A DNA stretch of 9,582 bases from Quisquiliibacterium sp. (GTDB taxonomy: Bacteria; Pseudomonadota; Gammaproteobacteria; Burkholderiales; Burkholderiaceae_E), in NCBI GenBank assembly GCA_023257915.1, contig JALRBB010000101.1, positions 1-9,582 of the forward strand, given 5' to 3'. Shown in pieces: positions 1-5,789 of the stretch; position 1 is the first letter of the stretch, and every line of letters begins with the position of its first letter. A program made the translations under genes and the position numbers. The notes beneath the pieces were generated by a model that searched no databases, had not been told where the DNA came from, and was given only the letters and a program-made list of their open reading frames with translations.

Positions 1-20
1 GGCGCGCGGCGCGCGGCGCG
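1..20. repeat. Short GC tandem repeat, 7-bp unit ggcgcgc
   Basis: Two full copies and one partial copy (six of seven bases) of ggcgcgc run head to tail from the window edge. The repeat may continue upstream. It lies inside the uvrA reading frame in the variable stretch just before Walker B, where it encodes Arg/Ala/Gly. It is probably simple low-complexity coding sequence, but a 7-bp unit would shift the frame if copy number changed. Confidence 0.5.
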
Positions 21-323
21 AACGCGCCGGCCTCCAACACGCTGTACGTGCTCGACGAGCCCACCGTGGGCCTGCACATGGCCGACGTGGAGAAGCTGAT
101 CCGCGTGCTGCACCGGCTCGTCGATGCCAGCAACACGCTGGTGGTGGTTGAGCACAACCTGGACATCTGGGCTGAGGCCGACTGGATCGTGGACCTCGGA
201 CCAGAGGGTGGCGCCAATGGCGGCCAGATCGTGGCGCAGGACACACCGCAGGCGCTTGTGCGCAGCGCACAAACCCATACCGCCCGGGCGCTGTCCGCGT
301 TTATGACCGGACACACGCGGTGA
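1..323 (+). CDS. uvrA: UvrA-family excinuclease ATPase, C-terminal fragment (5' end outside window)
   Basis: UvrA is the damage-recognition ATPase of nucleotide excision repair; it is a DNA-binding tandem ABC-type ATPase in the cytoplasm. The frame is open from base 3, and about 107 residues are visible. It shows the second-nucleotide-site Walker B strand LYVLDEPT (bases 42-65), the following GLH D-loop, the H-loop VVVEHNLD (about 144-167), and the UvrA-specific ending [12 protein letters not shown]...GG (176-225). The wording [19 protein letters not shown] is, from memory, closest to class II UvrA proteins, which carry an Ala/Arg-rich insertion before Walker B; the low-complexity [11 protein letters not shown] here fits that. 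A GTG at 48 lies inside the Walker B strand and is not a start. The stop is nine bases from the convergent alkylsulfatase stop. Family assignment is firm; whether this is the main UvrA or a UvrA2 paralogue cannot be told from the fragment. Confidence 0.88.
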   Translation, partial: RAARGANAPASNTLYVLDEPTVGLHMADVEKLIRVLHRLVDASNTLVVVEHNLDIWAEADWIVDLGPEGGANGGQIVAQDTPQALVRSAQTHTARALSAFMTGHTR

Positions 324-332
324 ACCCAGACT

Positions 333-2258
333 TCAAGGCTCCAGAATATTGAAATTCGGCTGGAACCGGTCGAGCATCGAAAACAGCAACTCGACGACCT
401 TACGGTCTCCGCTGACCTGCAACATGCCGCCAGCCAAGGCATCGGCGAAGGGCACACCACCAACCAGAACCTTTGCAAGCTCGGCGCGAGTTGTGCTGAC
501 CACCGCCTGTGCAGCCTCGCCATGCGAACCGGGCAAATGGCTCAGCGCGGCGTTGTTCAAGCGCAGGCGCCAGCTGCCGTTTTCATCAGGCACCCGCCAG
601 TCGATGCGCAAAGACTGACCATCCGCCTTGTCGCCATTGACCCGGATCGCCAGAAAATCGAAAAACATCGGCATCGGCATCATCGCGGCGACCCGCGGCT
701 GCACTTCAGCGACGTTGACGCCTTGCACCTTGGGCACGCCTTCGCGATATTCACGCGCGCCCAGCAGGTAGGAGCTGCGCCAGGTGGCCGATTCGCTCTG
801 GTAGCCAAGTTGCTCCATCGCGTCGGCCGCCAGTTCGCGGGCTGCCCGGTTACCCGGATCGGCGAACACCAGATGATGCGTGACCTGCACGACCCAGCGG
901 TACTCGCCGGCATCGAAATCCTGACGTGCGCGGGCCAGCACCGCATCAGCACCGCCCATGTACTCGACGTACTTGCGCGCGGCCGCTTCGGGCGTGAGCG
1001 GATTCAGGTTGACCGGATTGCCGTCGTAGGGCCCCATGTAATGCGCGTAAATCGCACGCACATTGTGTTCGACTGCCCCATAGTAGGGGCGCGCATGCCA
1101 GCGCGGATGCAGTCCGCTGGGCAGCCTGACCTCGGCCGCGATTTCGTTCGGCGTCAGACCGTGGCTCATCAGCCGCAGCGTCTGATCATGCAGGTAGCGA
1201 TACAGATCGCGCTGCTCGGTGATGAAAGCCCGCACCCGCTCCTGCCCCCAGGTCGGCCAGTGATGCTGAGCGATCACCACATCGGTGTCTTCGATGAAGC
1301 TGTCGAGCGCCTCGTCCAGATACTTGGACCAGGCCAGCGCATCACGGGTCTTCGCACCACGCAACGGGCACAGGTTGTGCATCGTCCGGCAACCGTTCTC
1401 GGCCAGATCGAGCACCCGCATCTGCGGCAAAAAGAAATTCATCTCCGCCGGTGCCTCGGTGCCGGGGGTGAGCTGGAACACGATCTCGACACCGTCGATC
1501 TGATGGGTTTCCCGCCCCTCGCGGATCGTCATCGTCGGCGCTACCAGACTGACCGTACCGCGACCGGTCACCTTGCCCAGGCCGCTATCCACATGACCGC
1601 GCTCGCCCGGGGTCAGCGTTGGACCAAATTGAAACAGCGCGCGCCGACGCATCGGCACGCCAGCCAGAATATTCTCGGAGATTGCCTCGGCCATGAAGCC
1701 ATCCGGTGCGATGACCTGCACGCGCCCCTGCGCCGCGTCATCGGCACGGATCACCCCCTCGACGCCACCGTAGTGATCGACATGACTGTGCGTGTAGATC
1801 ACCGCGACCACCGGCCGCTCGCCGCGCTGCTCGCGATACAGCTTCAGCGCCGCCGCAGCGCTCTCGCAGACGGTCAACGGATCCACCAGAATGACGCCAG
1901 TGTCGCCCTCGATGATCGTCATGTTGGCCAGATCGAAGCCACGGACCTGATAGACCCGCTCGGTGACTTCGAACAGGCCATGGATGCGGTTCAGACGCGC
2001 CAATCGCCACAGGCTTGCATTGACCGAATCAGGCGCCTCGTCGTTGTCGAGAAAATCAAAACGCGACAAATCCCAGACCGGCTTGCCGTTCGCCCCGAGG
2101 ATGCGCGCATCCGGAATTGTCGCGACGAAACCGCGCTTCGCATCCTCGAAGCAGACCTCGTCGGATAAATCGAGGCCACGCAGCGCGGCCGCGTTGGCCG
2201 CGCAGGTGTGCAGGCTGGCCGGCTTCATCGGCTGGCCAAGATCCTCGGTGCGGCTCAT
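333..2258 (-). CDS. Type III linear alkylsulfatase, metallo-beta-lactamase fold (SdsA1/BDS1 family)
   Basis: Zinc-dependent hydrolase that cleaves sulfate from alkyl sulfates such as SDS, giving an alcohol and inorganic sulfate. The 641-residue protein has the family's three-part plan: a metallo-beta-lactamase domain (about 95-335), an alpha-helical dimerisation region (about 340-510) and an SCP2-like C-terminal domain (about 515-641) expected to hold the alkyl chain. The metal motif THSHVDH gives H157, H159, D161 and H162; further ligand candidates are E268, E287 and H332. Their spacings (+111, +130, +175 from the first His) match the ligand set I recall for Pseudomonas SdsA1. The start is the ATG whose first four bases (ATGA) contain the SDR stop; no Shine-Dalgarno sequence is visible, so translation is probably coupled. 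Unlike secreted SdsA1, the N-terminus has no hydrophobic signal peptide, suggesting a cytoplasmic enzyme. A start at Met11 (base 2228) is possible but also lacks a good ribosome site. Primary versus secondary alkyl sulfate preference cannot be read from sequence. Confidence 0.93.
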   Translation of the reverse strand: MSRTEDLGQPMKPASLHTCAANAAALRGLDLSDEVCFEDAKRGFVATIPDARILGANGKPVWDLSRFDFLDNDEAPDSVNASLWRLARLNRIHGLFEVTERVYQVRGFDLANMTIIEGDTGVILVDPLTVCESAAAALKLYREQRGERPVVAVIYTHSHVDHYGGVEGVIRADDAAQGRVQVIAPDGFMAEAISENILAGVPMRRRALFQFGPTLTPGERGHVDSGLGKVTGRGTVSLVAPTMTIREGRETHQIDGVEIVFQLTPGTEAPAEMNFFLPQMRVLDLAENGCRTMHNLCPLRGAKTRDALAWSKYLDEALDSFIEDTDVVIAQHHWPTWGQERVRAFITEQRDLYRYLHDQTLRLMSHGLTPNEIAAEVRLPSGLHPRWHARPYYGAVEHNVRAIYAHYMGPYDGNPVNLNPLTPEAAARKYVEYMGGADAVLARARQDFDAGEYRWVVQVTHHLVFADPGNRAARELAADAMEQLGYQSESATWRSSYLLGAREYREGVPKVQGVNVAEVQPRVAAMMPMPMFFDFLAIRVNGDKADGQSLRIDWRVPDENGSWRLRLNNAALSHLPGSHGEAAQAVVSTTRAELAKVLVGGVPFADALAGGMLQVSGDRKVVELLFSMLDRFQPNFNILEP

Positions 2259-3154
2259 CGCGTGCGCTGGCCCGATGCTTTCGTGCTCGCCCGCTTTTTC
2301 GCTGCGGGCTTTTTCGCTGCGGGCTTTTTCGGCACCGCCTTTTTCGCGCGCGAGCCGGCAGCAGCCTTGCTGGCCGGCACCGCCGCTGAGACCTTCAGCG
2401 GCGGAGCGCCAATGCCCAGGTAGGAGCGGTTCCAGGCCGGGCTGATCAGCACCTCGTTGATGCAGACATGCGCCGGTGCGGTCACCACATATTCAACCAG
2501 GGTGGCCATGTCCTCGGGCTGCAGCATCCGCGCCCTCTCCTCGGCCGATACCGGCTGCGGGCGCTTGTCCATGATCGGTGTCGCCACCTCGGCCGGGCAC
2601 AGCACGGTCGAGCGAATGCCGTTGACGAACTCCTCCATGTTCAGACTGTGGCTCATCGCGACCACCGCATGCTTGGCGGCCGCGTAGGCCGGACCGGTCA
2701 GACGGCTGACGAAGCGCCCGGCCCAGGATGAGGTGTGCACCAGCAAGCCACGCTGCTGACGACGCATGATCGGCAAAGCCGCCAGCGCGCAATAGAACGC
2801 GCTGGACAGGTTTGCACCGAGTACCGCATCGACACCGGCCGCGCCGACGCTCTCCCAGCTACGCTGCAGCAGGTTCAGCCCAGCATTGTTGACCACGATG
2901 TCGAGGCGACCGTAGCGCTTGTCGATCGCCCTGGCGATTCGCTCCGCTGTCGCCGAGCGCGACAAGTCTCCGGCCTGCACCCAGGCACTGCCTCCGGCTT
3001 CGCCGATGCGCCTGGCCACGTCGGCAAGCGGCTCGCGACGTCTGCCGCTGAGCACCACGGTGGCCCCCAGTTGTGCGAGTCGGATCGCGACCGCCTCACC
3101 GATCCCGGAACCCGCACCGGTGACCCAGGCGATATTGCCGTCGAGTTGTCCCAT
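2255..3154 (-). CDS. SDR-family NAD(P)-dependent oxidoreductase with Lys/Ala/Pro-rich C-terminal tail
   Basis: Classical short-chain dehydrogenase/reductase, 299 residues from the chosen start. The Rossmann nucleotide motif TGAGSGIG is at 12-19 and NNAG at 89-92. The catalytic set is N115, S143 (in HTSSWAG) and Y157xxxK161. The usual PG motif after the sixth strand reads CPAEVATP. The catalytic core ends near residue 250. It is followed by a roughly 45-residue basic tail rich in Lys, Ala and Pro, with KKPAA-type repeats, which is unusual for an SDR. The frame is open upstream to 3202, but the ATG at 3154 is preferred: GGAGG lies five bases upstream and the residues MGQLDGNIAWVTG fit a normal SDR N-terminus. 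The gene lies 72 bp downstream of psd, and its stop overlaps the alkylsulfatase start by four bases. That coupling makes oxidation of the alcohol released by the sulfatase a reasonable role. Substrate and cofactor preference are unknown. Confidence 0.92.
   Translation of the reverse strand: MGQLDGNIAWVTGAGSGIGEAVAIRLAQLGATVVLSGRRREPLADVARRIGEAGGSAWVQAGDLSRSATAERIARAIDKRYGRLDIVVNNAGLNLLQRSWESVGAAGVDAVLGANLSSAFYCALAALPIMRRQQRGLLVHTSSWAGRFVSRLTGPAYAAAKHAVVAMSHSLNMEEFVNGIRSTVLCPAEVATPIMDKRPQPVSAEERARMLQPEDMATLVEYVVTAPAHVCINEVLISPAWNRSYLGIGAPPLKVSAAVPASKAAAGSRAKKAVPKKPAAKKPAAKKRASTKASGQRTR
2289..2315 (+). terminator. Terminator-like hairpin on the plus strand, antisense to the SDR gene
   Basis: GCCCGC (2289-2294), a nine-base spacer, and GCGGGC (2304-2309) form a six-pair all-GC stem, followed directly by TTTTTC (2310-2315). 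This is the layout of a rho-independent terminator for rightward transcription. The plus strand has no gene here, so it would stop only antisense transcripts, such as readthrough from uvrA. It may be a by-product of the codon repeat. Confidence 0.4.
2293..2352. repeat. Four 15-bp tandem repeats encoding the KKPAA-type tail
   Basis: On the plus strand the unit gctttttcgctgcgg occurs exactly at 2293-2307 and 2308-2322, then in degenerate form at 2323-2337 and 2338-2352, where the core ctttttcg is kept. The unit is a multiple of three, so copy number changes would add or remove five residues without breaking the SDR frame. On the coding (minus) strand the repeats give Lys-Lys followed by Pro/Ala/Arg residues. 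Confidence 0.85.
2354..2378. repeat. Inverted repeat inside the SDR 3' end
   Basis: GCCGGCAGCA (2354-2363) can pair with TGCT plus GCCGGC (2368-2371 and 2373-2378) around a four-base loop, with one bulged G at 2372. It lies between the 15-bp repeats and a second, perfect hairpin. No T-run follows on either strand, so it does not look like an intrinsic terminator. Confidence 0.55.
2380..2404. repeat. Perfect 10-bp inverted repeat at the SDR core/tail junction
   Basis: CCGCCGCTGA (2380-2389) and TCAGCGGCGG (2395-2404) are exact reverse complements around a five-base loop. The site corresponds to residues about 250-258, where the conserved SDR core gives way to the basic tail. It has no adjacent T-run, so it may be an mRNA structure rather than a terminator. 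Confidence 0.7.
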
Positions 3155-3159
3155 CATCC

Positions 3160-3164
3160 CCTCC
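3160..3164 (-). promoter_or_regulatory. Ribosome binding site GGAGG that decides the SDR start
   Basis: On the minus strand GGAGGGG precedes two adjacent ATG codons. The GGAGG core is five bases before the ATG at 3154 and only two before the ATG at 3157, so the second ATG is favoured over it and over the longer frame that opens at 3202. Confidence 0.65.
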
Positions 3165-3226
3165 ATCGTTGTTCTGCGTGAAAGCCGCCAGCGTACACGC
3201 AAGCCTCGCGAACAGGAGGGTGATCA

Positions 3227-4063
3227 TCAGCCCATCGTCTCGCCCATCCGAATCGCAGCGCCAGGCGCCCAGGCAGGATTGAAGTCGATCGCGCCGGGCG
3301 CGAACAACGTCACGACCGTGGAGCCCAGAAGGAAACGCCCCATCTCCGCGCCGCGTGCCAGGGTCACCGGCCTGTCCTCATAGCGCCACTCGCGCACGTC
3401 CGCGCGACGCGGAGGCGTGACCACACCGTGCCAGACAGTGGCTACGCTGCCGACGATCGTCGCGCCGACCAGCACCATCACGAACGGTCCGCGATCCGAC
3501 TCGAATACGCAGACGACACGCTCGTTGCGCGCAAACAGCCCCGGCACACCGCGCGCGGTTGCCGGGTTTACCGAGAACAACTCGCCGGGCACATGAATCA
3601 TCCGTACCAGATGCGCGTCAGTCGGCATGTGGATGCGGTGATAGTCCTTGGGGCTCAGATAAAGCGTCGCGAAGCTGCCGTCACGAAACTGCCCGGCAAG
3701 CTGCGCATCGCCGCCGACTAGCGCCTGCGCGGTGTACTGATGCCCTTTCGCCTGAAAGATCTGCCCTTGCGCGATCGCCCCGAACTGGCTGATCGCCCCG
3801 TCGACCGGACACAGCCAGCGGGCCTCGGCCAGCGGCCTGGCCTCCGGCTTCAGGGCGCGCGTAAAAAACTCGTTAAAGCTTGGATACGACTCGATGCGCG
3901 GATCGACCGCTTCGGCCATGTTCACACCGTAGCGCGCAACAAAGCGCCGGATGATCGCGTGCGTGATCCAGCCGGCGCGCGCCGACGCGATCCATCCGCC
4001 CAGAACCGTGATGGCTCTTTTCGGAAGGAAATACTGCAAGCGGACTGCAAAATCTTCGGCCAT
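3227..4063 (-). CDS. psd: Phosphatidylserine decarboxylase proenzyme
   Basis: Converts phosphatidylserine to phosphatidylethanolamine in the inner membrane, the last step in making the main proteobacterial phospholipid. The 278-residue proenzyme carries the self-cleavage motif LGST at 246-249; cleavage between G247 and S248 would leave a long beta chain and a short alpha chain with an N-terminal pyruvoyl group. PVDG with D88, and YHRIHMP with H142 and H145, correspond to the conserved residues needed for processing and catalysis. The N-terminus (residues 8-24, LQYFLPKRAITVLGGWI) matches the membrane-associated start of the E. coli-like form, and the length agrees with Pseudomonas-type enzymes rather than the shorter type of about 215 residues. 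The ATG at 4063 has no strong Shine-Dalgarno sequence, but no other start fits. The gene heads a leftward set with the SDR and alkylsulfatase; whether they share a transcript is inferred from spacing only. Confidence 0.96.
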   Translation of the reverse strand: MAEDFAVRLQYFLPKRAITVLGGWIASARAGWITHAIIRRFVARYGVNMAEAVDPRIESYPSFNEFFTRALKPEARPLAEARWLCPVDGAISQFGAIAQGQIFQAKGHQYTAQALVGGDAQLAGQFRDGSFATLYLSPKDYHRIHMPTDAHLVRMIHVPGELFSVNPATARGVPGLFARNERVVCVFESDRGPFVMVLVGATIVGSVATVWHGVVTPPRRADVREWRYEDRPVTLARGAEMGRFLLGSTVVTLFAPGAIDFNPAWAPGAAIRMGETMG

Positions 4064-4094
4064 TGCGCGCGGAACCCGTTAATCTTTGCGTCGG

Positions 4095-4100
4095 ATTTTA
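4095..4100 (-). promoter_or_regulatory. Possible -10 element for the leftward psd-SDR-alkylsulfatase set
   Basis: The minus strand reads TAAAAT here (five of six matches to TATAAT), about 32 bases upstream of the psd start, which would give a leader of roughly 25 bases. No recognisable -35 hexamer lies at normal distance, so an activator or chance may explain it. It lies inside an imperfect palindrome, TCGGA (4091-4095) and TCCGA (4106-4110). No convincing rightward promoter was found in the 4064-4169 region. Confidence 0.3.
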
Positions 4101-4157
4101 TCGGGTCCGATGACAACCGGGCTCGAAACTCGGCACCCTGCCGCTGCACAAACCGAT

Positions 4158-4162
4158 GGAGA
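4158..4162 (+). promoter_or_regulatory. Ribosome binding site GGAGA for the acyl-CoA synthetase
   Basis: GGAGA lies seven bases before the ATG at 4170. It supports that start over the in-frame TTG at 4086 and ATG at 4110, neither of which has a comparable site. Confidence 0.65.
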
Positions 4163-4169
4163 CGCTTCA

Positions 4170-5732
4170 ATGTACCCAGGCAAGCACGCGATCGACCACC
4201 CGGACCGCCCCGCGTTCATCATGGCCGGCACCGGGGAGAGCGTCAGCTACGCCCAGTTCGAATCTCGCGCCAACCGGCTCGCGCAGTTGCTGCGCGCGCA
4301 AGGGCTCAAACGCCTGGACCACTACGCGATTTTCATGGAGAACAATGCGCGCTATCTGGAAAGCTGCGCCGCCGGCGAGCGCACCGGCCTGTATTACACC
4401 TGCGTGAATTCCTTCCTGACCGCCGACGAGCTTGCCTACATCCTGAACAACAGCGAATCGCAGGTGCTGGTCACTTCGACAGGCCGCGAAGAGGTCGCGC
4501 GCAAGGCGCTGGAGCAATGCCCGAACGTCCGACTGTGCCTGGTGGTTGGTGGCGATGGCGGGGATGCGAGCGATGGCGCGCGGGTGGCCAGCTATGAAAA
4601 GGCAGTAGCGCGCTATCCGGACACACCGGTCGGCGACGAACGCCTGGGCACACCGATGCTGTACTCATCCGGCACGACGGGCCGGCCCAAGGGCATCCTG
4701 CGGCCGCTTCCAGACAATCCGCCGTCCCATCACCTGCCGTTGTTCGAGTTCCTGCTCAAGCTCTGGCACTACCGACCCGACATGATCTACCTGTCCCCGG
4801 CACCGCTCTACCACTCGGCGCCGCAGGCAGCGGTCGCTCTGACGATCCGCAGCGGCGGCACCGTCATCATCATGGAGCACTTCGACGCCGAGCACTATCT
4901 GGAACTGATCGAAAAATACCGCGTCAGCCACTCCCAGCTGGTACCGACGATGTTCAGCCGGATGCTGAAACTGCCCGAGCAGGCTCGCAGCCGTCACGAC
5001 CTTTCGTCGCTGGAGATCGCGATCCACGCAGCCGCTCCCTGTCCGGTACAGGTCAAGGAACAGATGATCGCCTGGTGGGGTCCCATCATCCATGAATACT
5101 ACGGTGCCACCGAAGGGCTGGGGTTTACCGCCTGCGACAGCGCCGAGTGGCTCGCGCACAAGGGCAGCGTCGGGCGCGTGCTGTTCGGCGATCTGCATAT
5201 CCTGGACGACAACATGCAGCCCTGCCCGAAAGGCACGCCGGGCGAAATCTGGTTCAAGACGGCCTCGGCATTCGAATATTTCAACGACCCCGAGCGCACC
5301 GCACAGGCCCGGTCTGATGATGGATCGATGAGCACCGTCGGCGACGTCGGCTATGTGGACGACGATGGATTCCTGTATCTGACCGACCGTTCCACCTTCA
5401 TGATCATCTCGGGCGGCGTCAACATCTATCCTCAGGAGTGCGAGAACCTGCTGATCACGCATCCGAAGGTTGCAGATGCCGCGGTGTTCGGCGTGCCCAA
5501 CGAAGATCTCGGCGAGGAGGTCAAGGCGGTGGTGCAGCCGATGCCCGGCATCGCTGCCGGCCCCGAGCTTGAGCAGGAACTGATCGCCTTCTGTCAGCAG
5601 CATCTTGCCAAGCTCAAATGCCCGCGCTCGGTCGACTTCTCCGACCAATTGCCGCGCCTGCCGACCGGCAAGCTATACAAGAAACCGCTACGAGAAAAAT
5701 ACTGGGCCGGACACAAGAGCCGGATCCTTTGA
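4170..5732 (+). CDS. Acyl-CoA synthetase (AMP-forming, ANL superfamily)
   Basis: Activates a carboxylic acid with ATP and CoA through an acyl-adenylate, normally as entry to beta-oxidation. The 520-residue protein has the expected motifs in order: phosphate-binding YSSGTTGRPKG (165-175), adenine-pocket YYGATEG (310-316), GDVGYVDDDGFLYLTDR (391-407) with the ribose-binding aspartate and hinge, the SGGVNIYPQE core (414-423), and PTGK (498-501) with the catalytic K501. This is a normal full length. The frame is open upstream to a TTG at 4086, but the ATG at 4170 has a well-spaced GGAGA, and MYPGKHAIDHPDRPAF is a typical start for this group. It is divergent from psd and 57 bp upstream of the lactonase-like hydrolase, so the two probably form an operon. 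Motif wording resembles FadD-type ligases for fatty, steroid-side-chain or aryl acids; chain length and substrate cannot be settled from sequence. Confidence 0.94.
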   Translation: MYPGKHAIDHPDRPAFIMAGTGESVSYAQFESRANRLAQLLRAQGLKRLDHYAIFMENNARYLESCAAGERTGLYYTCVNSFLTADELAYILNNSESQVLVTSTGREEVARKALEQCPNVRLCLVVGGDGGDASDGARVASYEKAVARYPDTPVGDERLGTPMLYSSGTTGRPKGILRPLPDNPPSHHLPLFEFLLKLWHYRPDMIYLSPAPLYHSAPQAAVALTIRSGGTVIIMEHFDAEHYLELIEKYRVSHSQLVPTMFSRMLKLPEQARSRHDLSSLEIAIHAAAPCPVQVKEQMIAWWGPIIHEYYGATEGLGFTACDSAEWLAHKGSVGRVLFGDLHILDDNMQPCPKGTPGEIWFKTASAFEYFNDPERTAQARSDDGSMSTVGDVGYVDDDGFLYLTDRSTFMIISGGVNIYPQECENLLITHPKVADAAVFGVPNEDLGEEVKAVVQPMPGIAAGPELEQELIAFCQQHLAKLKCPRSVDFSDQLPRLPTGKLYKKPLREKYWAGHKSRIL

Positions 5733-5751
5733 GCCCCCTGAACACTGGCTT

Positions 5752-5772
5752 GCCGGCGGCACGATCGCCGGC
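5752..5772. repeat. Inverted repeat between the ligase and hydrolase genes
   Basis: GCCGGCG (5752-5758) and CGCCGGC (5766-5772) form a perfect seven-pair GC stem with a seven-base loop, centred in the 57-bp gap and ending eight bases before the hydrolase ribosome site (GGAGA at 5780-5784). No T-run follows, so it is not a standard terminator. It could stabilise or attenuate the intercistronic mRNA, or be chance in GC-rich DNA. Confidence 0.5.
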
Positions 5773-5789
5773 GCCCCCCGGAGAACCTG

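Noticed and set aside
522..2168. 548-residue open frame on the plus strand
   Set aside because: It lies wholly antisense to the alkylsulfatase, which has a full set of family motifs. The product is His/Arg-rich with no recognisable domain, as expected from the complement of a GC-rich gene.
3096..3227. 43-codon minus-strand frame whose ATG overlaps the psd stop (TGATG) and starts MITLLFARLACTLAAF
   Set aside because: The stop/start overlap and hydrophobic start are tempting, but no ribosome site is clear, its second half lies in the SDR coding sequence in another frame, and its end reads as out-of-frame Arg/Gly-rich sequence. It could at most be a bridge for translational coupling.
4086..4169. 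Upstream extension of the acyl-CoA synthetase from TTG 4086 or ATG 4110
   Set aside because: The extra residues match nothing typical of the family and lack a ribosome site, while ATG 4170 has both a good ribosome site and a typical N-terminus.
3740..4597. 285-residue plus-strand frame crossing the psd/ligase divergent region
   Set aside because: It overlaps psd on the other strand and the first 428 bases of the ligase in another frame; no domain is seen and both overlapped genes are certain.
4665..5648. 327-residue open frame on the minus strand
   Set aside because: Antisense to the acyl-CoA synthetase, with no family motif and a composition dictated by the real gene's codon bias.
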